NCBI GenBank assembly: GCA_018241895.1
Contig: JAFECX010000217.1
Coordinates: 1-64,000 of the forward strand
Direction of reading: 5' to 3'
Length of the DNA: 64,000 nucleotides
DNA from: Pseudomonadota bacterium
Lineage (GTDB): Bacteria > Pseudomonadota > Gammaproteobacteria > Burkholderiales > Burkholderiaceae_C
Part shown: positions 20,394 through 28,708 of the stretch, in pieces
Numbering within the stretch: position 1 is the first letter of the stretch
Layout of the letters: each line of letters begins with the position of its first letter
Translations under genes and position numbers: made by a program
The notes under the pieces: model-generated
Told to the model about the DNA's origin: nothing
The model's database searches: none
What the model saw: the letters and a program-made list of their open reading frames with translations, nothing else

Positions 20394-21011
20394 ATGAAAC
20401 TCATCGGGTCCTTGACCAGCCCCTACGTGCGCAAGGTGCGCATCGTGATGGCCGAAAAGAGGCTCGACTTCCAGCTCGTGCTCGACGATGTCTGGGCCAG
20501 CGACGCGATCCTGGCGTCCAACCCGCTGGGCAAGGTGCCCTGCCTGGTGATGGAAGGCGGCGAGGCGGTGTTCGACTCGCGCGTCATCGTCGAGTACCTC
20601 GACTCGCTTTCGCCGGTGGGCCGCCTCATCCCGCCCGCGGGCCGCGAGCGCATGGAGGTGCGCACCTGGGAGGCGCTGGCCGACGGCCTGCTCGACGCCG
20701 CGATGCTCGCGCGCATGGAAGCGATCTGGCCCGGCCGCAGCGCGGCGCAGCGCTCCCAGCCCTGGATCGACCGTCAGATGAGCCGCGTGCATGCCGCGTT
20801 GCGCGCGATGAGCCAGGGGCTGGGCGACAAGCCGCACTGTGCCGGCACCCACTTCAGCCTCGGCGACATCGCGGTGGGCTGTGCACTGGGCTACCTGGAC
20901 CTGCGCTTTGCGCCGATCGACTGGCGCGACGAGTACCCCAACCTGAGAAAGCTCGCCGACAAGCTTGCCGCGCGAGCCAGCTTCGCCGACACGTTGCCGC
21001 CCGCCGCCTGA
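20394..21011 (+). CDS. Glutathione S-transferase family protein
   Basis: 205 aa with the GST fold: thioredoxin-like N-domain (MKLIGSLTSPYVRKVRI, with Ser9/Thr8 near the usual catalytic position; NPLGKVPCLVMEGG cis-proline loop at about 43-56; DSRVIVEYLD) and an all-helical C-domain (HFSLGDIAVGCALGYLDLRF). Substrate unknown. It precedes tusA by ~160 bases, but an operator-like dyad in the gap suggests a separate promoter for tusA. 20118-20393 upstream shows no gene. Confidence 0.88.
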   Translation: MKLIGSLTSPYVRKVRIVMAEKRLDFQLVLDDVWASDAILASNPLGKVPCLVMEGGEAVFDSRVIVEYLDSLSPVGRLIPPAGRERMEVRTWEALADGLLDAAMLARMEAIWPGRSAAQRSQPWIDRQMSRVHAALRAMSQGLGDKPHCAGTHFSLGDIAVGCALGYLDLRFAPIDWRDEYPNLRKLADKLAARASFADTLPPAA

Positions 21012-21065
21012 GCGCGCGTTGCCGGCGCGCTCACCTCCGGCACGATCGGCCCACGAAAGCCATAT

Positions 21066-21103
21066 TACCCGGATGGGGTATGCGGCATCACCCTTCGCGG
21101 GCA
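21066..21103 (+). promoter_or_regulatory. TACCC-N5-GGGTA dyad pair ahead of tusA
   Basis: A perfect inverted repeat TACCC-GGATG-GGGTA (21066-21080) is followed at 23-base centre spacing by an imperfect one, CACCC-TTCGC-GGGCA (21089-21103). It sits 70-107 bases before the tusA start. The same arrangement occurs upstream of dsrA (29011-29049) and, in degenerate form, upstream of the qmo operon (59735-59774). The tusA and dsrA regions also share GTGCTGCGGC downstream. Proposed operator of a sulfur-oxidation regulon. Confidence 0.65.
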
Positions 21104-21172
21104 TAGACGCTGGGGCCGTGCTGCGGCGGTAATGGGCGCTGGGCAGGCGCCGCTCTTGCCACGGAGAACCGC

Positions 21173-21400
21173 ATGAACTTCGACAAGGAATTCGACGCCT
21201 CGGGCCTGTCGTGCCCGCTGCCGATCGTCAAGACCAAGAAGTCGCTCGCCGACATGGCCAGCGGCCAGGTGCTGCGCGTCATCGCCACCGACCCGGGCTC
21301 GGTGTCCGACATGGCAGCGTTTGCCGAGCAGACCGGGCACGCGCTGCTCGGGTCCGGCGAAGAGGGCGGCAAGTACGTCTTCTTCCTGAAGAAGGCCTGA
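21173..21400 (+). CDS. tusA: TusA-family sulfur carrier protein
   Basis: Small sulfurtransferase that carries persulfide sulfur on Cys14 of the CPLP motif (GLSCPLPIVKTKK). 75 aa, full length. In sulfur oxidisers TusA feeds sulfur to DsrEFH and DsrC. First gene of tusA-dsrE2-yeeE; ends FFLKKA. A purine-rich ribosome site (CGGAGAA) precedes ATG 21173. Confidence 0.95.
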   Translation: MNFDKEFDASGLSCPLPIVKTKKSLADMASGQVLRVIATDPGSVSDMAAFAEQTGHALLGSGEEGGKYVFFLKKA

Positions 21401-21491
21401 GACCGACGGTCGTTGCGGGCCCCGCATGCGGGCCGCCGGGGCGATGCGGCGCGCGGCCGCAGGCTCCATCACGGATTGCGGAAGGACTTCC

Positions 21492-21962
21492 ATGGCGACG
21501 AAGAAGATGGCGATCATCGCCACCAAGGGGGCGCTGGACATGGCGTACCCGCCGCTGATCCTGGCCTCCACCGCCGCCGCGCTCGGCTGGGAGGTGCAGA
21601 TCTTCTTCACCTTCTACGGCCTGCAACTGCTGCGCAAGGATCTGTCGGGCATCGCCATCAGCCCGCTCGCCAATCCGGCGATGCCGATGCCCGTGCCGAT
21701 GCCGGTGGTGGTCTCGGTGCTGCCCGGCATGCAGGCGATGGCCACGTCGATGATGAAGTCGAAGATGAAGAAAAAGGGCGTCGCGTCGCTCGCCGAGCTG
21801 CGCAGCCTGTGCCAGGAAGCCGACGTCAAGCTCATCGCCTGCCAGATGACGGTCGACCTGTTCGAGTTCTCCAAGGACGATTTCATCGACGGCATCGAGT
21901 ACGGCGGCGCGGCGACCTTCCTCAAGTTCGCCGGCGAGACCGACGTGTGCCTGTTCATCTAG
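21492..21962 (+). CDS. DsrE2-like sulfur-transfer protein (DsrE/F-like family)
   Basis: 156 aa of the DrsE_2 family that occurs beside tusA and rhodaneses in sulfur oxidisers. Visible: MAIIATKGALDMAYPPLILASTAAA at the start, a hydrophobic/methionine-proline segment at 60-80 (AMPMPVPMPVVVSVLPG), and the conserved end with Cys117 in IACQMTVDLF, DFIDGIEYGGAATFL. Other cysteines are 107 and 153. Probably membrane-associated and a persulfide relay next to TusA. Role inferred from family and context. Confidence 0.88.
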   Translation: MATKKMAIIATKGALDMAYPPLILASTAAALGWEVQIFFTFYGLQLLRKDLSGIAISPLANPAMPMPVPMPVVVSVLPGMQAMATSMMKSKMKKKGVASLAELRSLCQEADVKLIACQMTVDLFEFSKDDFIDGIEYGGAATFLKFAGETDVCLFI

Positions 21963-22005
21963 GCGCCGTGCAGCGCGGCTTGGTGCGGCGCGACCGGGGC
22001 CGGCG

Positions 22006-23127
22006 ATGAGCGCCGACGCAGCCGATCTCGCGCCGCTGGTGGTGGGCGGCGGCTTCGTCGTCGCCACGGTCTTCGGCTGGGTGGCGGCGAAGACCAACTT
22101 CTGCACCATGGGGGCACTGTCGGACGTGGTCAACATGGGCCACTGGGGCCGCGTGCGCATGTGGGCGCTCGCGGTGGCGGTGGCCATCGTCGGCACCTCG
22201 GCGCTCGTGCACTTCGGCCTCGCCGACGTCGGCAAGGCGGTGACGCGGCGTCCCAACCTGCCGTGGCTGTCGCTGCTGGTGGGCGGCCTGCTGTTCGGCG
22301 TCGGCATGACGCTCGCCGGCGGCTGCGCCAACAAGAATCTGCTGCGCCTGGGCGGCGGCAGCGTGCGCTCGCTGGTGGTGCTGCTGTTCATGGCCGTCGC
22401 CTCGTACATGACGCTCAAGGGCCTGTTCGGCAGCTGGCGCGCGGCCTGGCTCGACCCGGTGAGCATCGACCTGGGCGCGCGCGGCTTTGCGGACCAGGGG
22501 CTGGCGACGCTGCTGGCCGGCGCCACCGGGCTCGACGCCCGCGCGGCGCTGTGGACGGTGAGCGCACTGGCGGTCGCCGCGATCCTGGTCTTCGTGTTCA
22601 AGGACGCGCGCTTTCGTGCCAACCGCCAGCAGGTGCTGGGCGGCGCGGCACTGGGCGCGCTGATCGTCGCCGCCTGGTACGTCAGCGGCCATCTCGGCTA
22701 CGGCGAGAACCCCGAAACGCTGGAGACCGGCTTCTTCGCCACCAACACGCGCACCATCGAGTCGCTGAGCTTCGTCGCGCCGCTGGCCTACGGGCTCGAG
22801 TTGCTGATGCTGTGGACCGACGCCTCGCTGCACATGACCTTCGGCATCGCCAGCGTGCTCGGCATCGTGCTGGGTTCGGCGGCGCACGCCATCGCCAGCG
22901 GCAGCTTCCGCTGGGAGGGCTTCGCGTCGGTGAGCGATCTGCGCGGCCAGCTCACCGGTGCCGTGCTGATGGGCTTCGGCGGCGTCACCGGCCTGGGCTG
23001 CACCATCGGCCAGGGCATGGCGGGCCTGTCGACGCTGGCGCTGGGCTCGTTCATCGCCGTCGCGGGCATCGTCGCCGGCTCGGTGGCGACGCTCGAGGTC
23101 ATTCTCTGGAACGCCGAGCGCGAATGA
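22006..23127 (+). CDS. YeeE/YedE (TsuA-type) sulfur-compound permease
   Basis: Polytopic inner-membrane protein, 373 aa, about nine to ten helices. The conserved thiosulfate-conducting cysteines of the YeeE family are visible: Cys33 in AKTNFCTMGALSD, a cysteine in LAGGCANKNLLRLGGG (~107) and one in GVTGLGCTIGQGMAGLS (~330). Likely imports thiosulfate or another sulfur compound; in tusA-dsrE2-yeeE the imported sulfur can be handed to TusA. A terminator hairpin starts at the stop codon. Confidence 0.92.
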   Translation: MSADAADLAPLVVGGGFVVATVFGWVAAKTNFCTMGALSDVVNMGHWGRVRMWALAVAVAIVGTSALVHFGLADVGKAVTRRPNLPWLSLLVGGLLFGVGMTLAGGCANKNLLRLGGGSVRSLVVLLFMAVASYMTLKGLFGSWRAAWLDPVSIDLGARGFADQGLATLLAGATGLDARAALWTVSALAVAAILVFVFKDARFRANRQQVLGGAALGALIVAAWYVSGHLGYGENPETLETGFFATNTRTIESLSFVAPLAYGLELLMLWTDASLHMTFGIASVLGIVLGSAAHAIASGSFRWEGFASVSDLRGQLTGAVLMGFGGVTGLGCTIGQGMAGLSTLALGSFIAVAGIVAGSVATLEVILWNAERE

Positions 23128-23147
23128 AGCCGACGTCGCGTCGGCTT
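23127..23147. terminator. Hairpin between yeeE and the accessory operon
   Basis: AAGCCGACG, loop TCG, CGTCGGCTT: a perfect 9-bp stem beginning at the last base of the yeeE stop. It separates the convergent yeeE and the end of the minus-strand operon and can serve both. Confidence 0.65.
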
Positions 23148-23223
23148 GCCTTGCCGCGGGCCTGCGCCGTGATCCACGGCATCGGCAGGCTGGCCGCGGT
23201 GGCTTGAACTGCGCCGGCAGCGA

Positions 23224-24366
23224 TCAGGCGCACACGGCGTCGGCGCGGTCCAGCAAGGCGGCCAGCGCGGCACCGGCCGTCGCGCCCTCGGCGCCGTGGC
23301 AGGCGAGCAGCCGCTGCACCAGGGCCTCGAAATGCGCCGTGCCGCGCGCGATGGCGTCGCGCATTGCGCGGCCGCCGTCGCCGCTGCCCTCGCCGCCGTG
23401 CCAGGCGCGATAGGCCTCGAGCAGGCGCGGGAAGGAGGCTTCGCGCAGGCCGTCGTAGGCCGCGAACCACGCGTGCAGCGACGCGTCGGCGCTGCCTGCC
23501 AGCAAGGCAGGCAGCGTGCTCGTCAGGTCGGCGAGCTGGTCGCGCACTGCAGCGGCCTGCAGGAGCGCGCGGCGCGTGGGCAGCGCGGCGCGCATCGCGG
23601 ACCAGGCGCCGCCCACGCGCCGGGCAATGCCGTGTTCGCCCAGTTCGTGCAGCAGCGCGACCTCGGTCTGGTCGGCCAGCCAGCGCGGCAGCGCCTGCTC
23701 GAATCCGCGCTCGAAGCCGTATGCGTGCACGACGGCGCCGAAGGCGCTCTCGGGCATCGGGCGCAGGCAGAACGCCTCGTAGCGCTCCCAGCCATACCTG
23801 GCCATCGACTCGCGACGCAGCACGATCGGGCCGTCGGCGGCCGACGCGAGCGCGGCCGGCGGCGCAGCCAGGCCGCGCGCGAGTTCGTGCCCGGCCTGCT
23901 GCACACGCAGGCCCGCGCGCGCGCCCAGCGCGTGCAGCTCGGCGACGAAGAACACCGGCCGCATCCCGCCGACGAGCCCCGCACCGTACAGCAGGCCGTG
24001 CGGCAGCAGCGCCGCGTTGACGGCCTCGGCGTCGAAGGCATCGATCGCGCGCACCGGCGCGGCGCGGCCCCGATCGCCTGCGGCAGGCACAGGCAGCGGC
24101 CGGTATTCCTGTGCCTCGCACGCCTGCCAGCGCGCCTCGCGCTCGCCGATCCAGGCGCCGAGCGCCTCACGCGGCAGCGTGGCACCGAAGGGCAGGCCGC
24201 GCTCCCAGCGGAAGAACTCGCGCATCTGCAGCAGGTAGTTGCACAGGCTGAGATCGCTCGCGTGGCGCGCGTCGGCGATGTCGCAGTTGTGCTGCACGGC
24301 GTCGACCAGCCGCGCGCGTGCCGCCGGGCTCAGGGGCGTGGTCGGGGCAGCCATCGCGTCGTCCAT
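23224..24366 (-). CDS. Conserved protein of unknown function, dsr-linked
   Basis: 380 aa, no signal peptide or membrane helix. The N-terminal string HNCDIADARHASDLSLCNYLLQMREFFRWE (around residues 28-57) with LPFGATLPREALGAWIGERE recalls a family I know only as Sfum_1244-like, named after a sulfate reducer; this is from memory and unverified. The C-terminal half is helical and Ala/Leu-rich. No catalytic motif is recognised. Last gene of the seven-gene operon divergent from dsrA. Start ATG 24366 or 24354. Confidence 0.75.
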   Translation of the reverse strand: MDDAMAAPTTPLSPAARARLVDAVQHNCDIADARHASDLSLCNYLLQMREFFRWERGLPFGATLPREALGAWIGEREARWQACEAQEYRPLPVPAAGDRGRAAPVRAIDAFDAEAVNAALLPHGLLYGAGLVGGMRPVFFVAELHALGARAGLRVQQAGHELARGLAAPPAALASAADGPIVLRRESMARYGWERYEAFCLRPMPESAFGAVVHAYGFERGFEQALPRWLADQTEVALLHELGEHGIARRVGGAWSAMRAALPTRRALLQAAAVRDQLADLTSTLPALLAGSADASLHAWFAAYDGLREASFPRLLEAYRAWHGGEGSGDGGRAMRDAIARGTAHFEALVQRLLACHGAEGATAGAALAALLDRADAVCA

Positions 24367-24448
24367 CCAGGCCGCGCGGTCCGGCCCGGGCGCGCGAGGC
24401 GGCCGAGGCGGCCGTGGGCATCGGTCGGGCACAAGCGCGGATCCATCG

Positions 24449-24790
24449 TCAGACGTAGAACCTGGACAGGCGCCGCCGGCCCGGCACGGCGTTCTGGATC
24501 ACCACGCCGCGCACCGCGCCGAGATCGGCCAGCGCGACGTCCGCGGGTTCGCCCGAGGCCGGGTTGAGCGCATGCAGCACCCAGCCGCCGGCGACACGAC
24601 GCAACTGGCGCAGGGTCCACTCGCCCGCGTGCCGTGCGACGACGAACGAGCCGTCCGTCAGTGCGCCGCCGGGCTCCACGACGATGATCTCGCCATGCCG
24701 GAACTCGGGCGCCATGTCGTCGCCGAGGACGCGCAGCGCGAACGACTCGGCGCCGCTGCAGCCGTCGTCCCAGCGCGGTTCCTGACTCAC
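24449..24790 (-). CDS. S24 (LexA/signal-peptidase-like) domain protein without catalytic residues
   Basis: 113 aa. ESFALRVLGDDMAPEFRHGEIIVVEP aligns with the LexA/UmuD S24 core, but the catalytic serine position (GxSM) is Asp25 (GDDM), and the partner lysine position is Arg61 (EWTLRQL against LexA VTVKRL). So it should not self-cleave and may act as a binding or regulatory module. There is no HTH domain. Start GTG 24790, 58 bases after the ferredoxin-reductase gene. Confidence 0.8.
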   Translation of the reverse strand: MSQEPRWDDGCSGAESFALRVLGDDMAPEFRHGEIIVVEPGGALTDGSFVVARHAGEWTLRQLRRVAGGWVLHALNPASGEPADVALADLGAVRGVVIQNAVPGRRRLSRFYV

Positions 24791-24848
24791 GCCCCCACTC
24801 CTGGCGCAGCGGGCTGCGCCTCCGGCCCGCGGCAGCGCGCGTCGGGCG

Positions 24849-26324
24849 TCACGCCAGCTCCTGGCCCGTGATGCGCGCGGCGGGCACGCCGGCGGCGGCC
24901 AGCTCGGCGCGCAGCGTGCGCACGAAGGCCGCAGGCCCGGCGACGTAGAACGCGCAGTCGATGTCGAACAGGTCGGCGCGCATCGCCGCGGCCATCTGCG
25001 CGGCACCGGCGGCGGCGTCGTCGTGACCGAGCAGCGTGTACTCGAACGGATCGAGTGCCTCCGACCAGGCGCGGCACTGGTTGGCGAGGAAGTGGCCGTC
25101 GCTGCGCGTGGCGAGCCAGTACAGCGCGAGCGAGGGGGCGTCGTCGAGCGACAGCGCGTGCTCGATCAGGCTCTTGACGGGTGCGAAGCCCGTGTCGCAG
25201 GCGGCGAAGACCAGCGGCTGCGTCCCTTCGGCGAGCACGAAGCGGCCCAGCGGACCATGCACCGTGACCGTCTCGCCGGGCTTCACGCTGCCGCCGAACA
25301 GGCGCGCCGCGAAGGCGTCGCCGGCACGGCGCGGCACGAAGAAGTGCAGGTTGCGGTCGTCGCAGGGGCAGCTCGCGATCGGGTGCAGCGCCCGCGCCGG
25401 CGCGTCGCCGCCGAAGGCCAGCCGCACCGACTGCCCGGCGAGGAAGCGCAGACGCTGGCTGCGCGGCGTCTGCAGGTGCAGCAGCAGCGTGTCCGGCGCC
25501 AGCGCTCGCACGGCGCGCACGCTGGTCGCGATGGTCTGCAGCGGGATGTCCTCGGGGCTGCCCGCTTCGAGCGTCTCGAGCGTCAGTTCGCTGCTGGCCG
25601 CGGTGTGCGCACAGGCGAGCACGTAGCCCTGGGCCTTCTCGTTGTCCGACAGCGCGTAGTCGGTGTGCATCGTGCGCGCGACCTGGCCCGAGATCACGCG
25701 CACCTTGCACATGCCGCAGCTGCCGTTGCCGCAGCCGTAGTTGAGATTGAGTCCGGCGCGAATGCCCGCCGCCAGCAGCGTGTCGCGGCCCTCCACGGTG
25801 AACTGGTGGCCGCTCGGGCGCAGCGTGACCTGCGCCGCGACGGCTTCGAGCATGTCGTCCATCACGTCCAGCATGTCGACGGGTTCGGTGGCCAGTGCGC
25901 GCGCCAGCCCGTCGTTCAGCCGGCGCAGCACGTCCTCGTGGCGGGCATCGCCGAGGCCCGACCCGGCGGTGATCTCGCGCAGCCGCTCGCGCAGCTCGAT
26001 CACCAGGGCATGGTAGTGCTGCAGATGGCGCCGCACGTCGACGAGTTCCTGGCTCTGACGCAGCAGGCGCTGCCTCAGCACGTCGCGGCCGGGCAGGATG
26101 TCTTCGCGCAGGCGCCGTCCGAAGGCTTCGGCCCCGATCTGCGTCGGGCGCTCGAGCAGGGCCGATTCCTCGAGCCGGCATTGCGGGTACAGCCGGCGCA
26201 GCGCGTCGGTGGACACCAGGCCGTCGGCGGGCCCGAGCTCGCCGCGCGCCACGCGCTGCTGCAGCACGCCGTGCGGCACACCCACGAGCTGGGCGGCGCG
26301 CCGGATGGTGAGCCAGCGTGGCAT
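24849..26324 (-). CDS. HTH / coiled-coil / 2Fe-2S ferredoxin / FAD-NAD reductase fusion
   Basis: 491 aa multidomain protein. Residues 1-50: a MerR/excisionase-like helix-turn-helix (LTIRRAAQLVGVPHGVLQQRV). 65-160: charged helical, probably coiled-coil. 165-250: plant-type [2Fe-2S] ferredoxin with Cys198, Cys203, Cys206 and Cys238 (YGCGNGSCGMCKV, VLACAH). 260-491: ferredoxin-NADP-reductase-like FAD domain (RALHPIAS) and NAD domain (VFAACDTGFAPVKSLIEH). Likely an electron-transfer oxidoreductase feeding the adjacent oxygenase-like protein. The added HTH is unusual. Starts 5 bases after the TauD-like gene. Confidence 0.88.
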   Translation of the reverse strand: MPRWLTIRRAAQLVGVPHGVLQQRVARGELGPADGLVSTDALRRLYPQCRLEESALLERPTQIGAEAFGRRLREDILPGRDVLRQRLLRQSQELVDVRRHLQHYHALVIELRERLREITAGSGLGDARHEDVLRRLNDGLARALATEPVDMLDVMDDMLEAVAAQVTLRPSGHQFTVEGRDTLLAAGIRAGLNLNYGCGNGSCGMCKVRVISGQVARTMHTDYALSDNEKAQGYVLACAHTAASSELTLETLEAGSPEDIPLQTIATSVRAVRALAPDTLLLHLQTPRSQRLRFLAGQSVRLAFGGDAPARALHPIASCPCDDRNLHFFVPRRAGDAFAARLFGGSVKPGETVTVHGPLGRFVLAEGTQPLVFAACDTGFAPVKSLIEHALSLDDAPSLALYWLATRSDGHFLANQCRAWSEALDPFEYTLLGHDDAAAGAAQMAAAMRADLFDIDCAFYVAGPAAFVRTLRAELAAAGVPAARITGQELA

Positions 26325-26329
26325 GCGGA

Positions 26330-27331
26330 TCAGCCCGGCACGGCGCGCGGCGAGGCCGAAGCTGCCGTCGCCGAAGCCGTCGGCGCTGCCGTCGATCCCG
26401 CCACCCGGTCGAGGTAGCGCGCGCGGTACAGCAGCCGCGGCGCCGCCGGGTCGTCGGCGAACGCGCTGCGTTCGTGCAGCACGTTGTGGCACACCAGCCC
26501 CATCCCGGCGCCCAGGCGCAGGTGCAGCATCCACGACGCGGCCTCGCACCAGCGGCCGGCCAGCAGTTGCGCGAGCATGTCGACCGCGTTGCGCGTGGCG
26601 TCGTCGTCGCGCCAGGCGATGCTGCGCGTGCGTGCGGTGTAGCGCATGTGCAGCGCACCGTCGGCGTCGACCGAGAACACCGGCCCCGGCTGCGCGGCGC
26701 GCGCCACGCCCGCCTCGTCGACGCGCGCCGGGATCGTCATCGCGTCGGCGGCCATGAGCGCGCGCACCGCGTCGCGCAGCGCGATGTAGGCGAGCTCGTG
26801 GTCGAGCAGCCCGCTGCGGCCGCCGTGCGGCGCCGGGCGCACGCAGTGCAGGATCATGCCGCGGATCGAGCGCGCCTCGGGGTGGTAGTAGCCGTCGGTG
26901 TGCCAGCCGATGGCGTGGTCGGTGTAGGGGATGTAGTCGGCGCGGCCGCCGTCCGGCGCGCCGGCCTCGGTGTGGGCGCTGACGGCGATGCGCGAGATGC
27001 CGTCCTCGCCGGCCAGCCAGTTGGCGTCCAGCCGCACGAGGCCGAGCTGGGCGCCGAGCGCGCGCGGCAGCGTCGGGTCCTCGCCCGTGGCCGGCACGTG
27101 GTACAGCGCCATGTTCGTGCGCGTGAGGCGCGCGAGCAGGGCGGCCCGCTCGGCGGCGTCGAGCGCGTGGGCGTCGCGCAGCCCGACCAGCAGGTCGTCG
27201 ACGCCGCGCGCGCGCTCGTCGAGCTTGCGTTCGCGCCACAGGCGATACGCGCGCTCGTCGTCGAGGTCGAACGGGCTGCCGGCATCGGCGGCGGCGGCGG
27301 CGCTGGCGCGTTCGTCGATGGGGGCCGACAT
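26330..27331 (-). CDS. TauD/CsiD-like Fe(II)/2-oxoglutarate dioxygenase
   Basis: 333 aa cupin-fold oxygenase. Probable iron ligands His144 and Asp146 (IGWHTDGYYHP) and a distal His286 (CHNVLHERSAF), followed by YRARYLDR, which may bind the 2-oxoglutarate carboxylate. The family splits sulfonates such as taurine to sulfite, or hydroxylates other acids; substrate unknown. Four bases after the upstream gene and five before the reductase, so clearly operonic. The tail after residue ~310 is low complexity. Confidence 0.85.
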   Translation of the reverse strand: MSAPIDERASAAAAADAGSPFDLDDERAYRLWRERKLDERARGVDDLLVGLRDAHALDAAERAALLARLTRTNMALYHVPATGEDPTLPRALGAQLGLVRLDANWLAGEDGISRIAVSAHTEAGAPDGGRADYIPYTDHAIGWHTDGYYHPEARSIRGMILHCVRPAPHGGRSGLLDHELAYIALRDAVRALMAADAMTIPARVDEAGVARAAQPGPVFSVDADGALHMRYTARTRSIAWRDDDATRNAVDMLAQLLAGRWCEAASWMLHLRLGAGMGLVCHNVLHERSAFADDPAAPRLLYRARYLDRVAGSTAAPTASATAASASPRAVPG

Positions 27332-27335
27332 CGCC

Positions 27336-27986
27336 TCACTCCCCGGTCTGCGCGGCGCGGCGCGCGCGTCGCGGCGACGGGTCGAACAATTCGCGCATCG
27401 AGCGCTGCACCTGGGCCACCGCCTCGGGCGCCTCGACGGCCATCACCTGGTCGAGCACCCAGCGCCGCTCGTCTTCGGGCACCGTCGGCGCGAGCCGCGT
27501 GCCGAGGTAGCGCACGAAGGCGAAGTCGGGGTGGAACACATCGCTGCCGGGCGGCGGCTGGGGATCGGCGCCGAACTCGGCGTAGTGCTGCACGATCTCG
27601 TTGACGAGATCGACGAAGGCGTCGCCGTGGCTCGGGGCGCCGGCAGGCGCGGCGCCGAGCAACTCGTCCTCGTTGTCGGCCAGCGTGCGCGCGACGTGCC
27701 TGACCAGCGCGACGGTGAACTCCGCGCGCGCCTCGGGGGCGAGCCGCCCGTGCGCGATGCGATCGGCGAGCGCGATCAGGAATACCAGCACCTCGCGCAT
27801 GAAGTCGAAGTACGGTCGCCCGGCATCGATCGCGAAATCGGCGCCGCGCATGCGCTCGAGCATCCGGCGCGCCAGGCGCCAGACGATGAAGGCCATCGCG
27901 CTCGCCTGCTCGGCGGCGCTCTTGTCCTTCGCATCGCGGAACCAGCGGTTCTTGATGCGGATGGCGCTCGGCGTCGGACGGCTCAC
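27336..27986 (-). CDS. Uncharacterised helical protein, dsr-linked operon
   Basis: 216 aa, not recognised. Opens with a basic segment (IRIKNRWFRDAKDKSAAEQ), then a predicted helix MAFIVWRLARRMLERM and a hydrophobic FDFMREVLVFLIALADRI that may be buried or membrane-near, then DAFVDLVNEIVQHYAEFG, DVFHPDFAFVRYLG and an Arg-rich end. Start GTG 27986 is the only good start ahead of the conserved-looking part. Four-base gap to the TauD-like gene. Confidence 0.7.
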   Translation of the reverse strand: MSRPTPSAIRIKNRWFRDAKDKSAAEQASAMAFIVWRLARRMLERMRGADFAIDAGRPYFDFMREVLVFLIALADRIAHGRLAPEARAEFTVALVRHVARTLADNEDELLGAAPAGAPSHGDAFVDLVNEIVQHYAEFGADPQPPPGSDVFHPDFAFVRYLGTRLAPTVPEDERRWVLDQVMAVEAPEAVAQVQRSMRELFDPSPRRARRAAQTGE

Positions 27987-28060
27987 GCTCGGGCTCGCTC
28001 GCAGTCGGTCATGGGGGAGGTCCAGGGGCCATGGGCGCGTGCCGGCTGCAGCAGCCGACG

Positions 28061-28696
28061 TCACGGCGCTGCGCCGACGGGCGCCGCCGACTTGTGCGGG
28101 ACGAACACGCCGCAGCCGAGCTGGCGGTGTGCGCCCACGCCCTGCTCCTGCAGACGCAGCGCGTCGGCCGGCGCGAGGCCGTCGAGCATCAGGCTGTAGC
28201 CGGCGAGCGTGCCGCACTCGAGCACCTGACGACGCCCGCAGACGATGCGTGCGCGCACGCCGAGTGCGCTCAGCTGCGCGTCGACCCAGCCCAGGAACGC
28301 CAGTTCGTCGTCGGCCTCGAAGGCCACGAGGTGCGCGTACTGCGTGGCCAGCGGCAGCAGCTCGCGGCAGCGCGGATGGTGCAGGCGCAGCGGCAGTCCG
28401 TCGAGTTCGAGCGTGACGCCGTCCAGCGCCTGGGCCAGCGCGACGTGCTCGCGCCGCAGCCGCAGCATGAGCCGCGTGCGCTGCGACAGATGCGCCACTG
28501 CCTCCTCGCCCGGGGGCAGCTTCAGGCCGTGCACGCCGGCACCTGGCGCCGCTGCCAGCCAGGGCAGCGCACGCTGCAGCGCCGCGGCAAGCGCGTGCCG
28601 GTGGTCGCGTGCGAGCGTGCGGCCGTCGGCGTCGAAAGCCAGGTCGAGCATCGCCGACGTGGCGCTGCCCTCGCTCGTGCCGGCTCCCGAAGGCAT
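28061..28696 (-). CDS. Orphan Cas6 (Cmx6-like, RAMP fold) protein
   Basis: 211 aa. Architecture of the Cas6 subfamily from type I-MYXAN CRISPR systems: N-terminal MLDLAFDADGRTLARDHRHAL, the mid-protein SQRTRLMLRL strand, a second ferredoxin-like half, and a C-terminal G-rich loop GVGAHRQLGCGVFVPHK (about 186-202) preceded by YSLMLDGLAPADALRLQE. His32/His34 are candidates for the cleavage histidine. Cas6 enzymes cut CRISPR transcripts; no array or other cas gene is present here. It lies in the operon divergent from dsrA. ATG 28651 is an alternative start. Confidence 0.8.
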   Translation of the reverse strand: MPSGAGTSEGSATSAMLDLAFDADGRTLARDHRHALAAALQRALPWLAAAPGAGVHGLKLPPGEEAVAHLSQRTRLMLRLRREHVALAQALDGVTLELDGLPLRLHHPRCRELLPLATQYAHLVAFEADDELAFLGWVDAQLSALGVRARIVCGRRQVLECGTLAGYSLMLDGLAPADALRLQEQGVGAHRQLGCGVFVPHKSAAPVGAAP

Positions 28697-28708
28697 CGCA
28701 GCGCGGGC

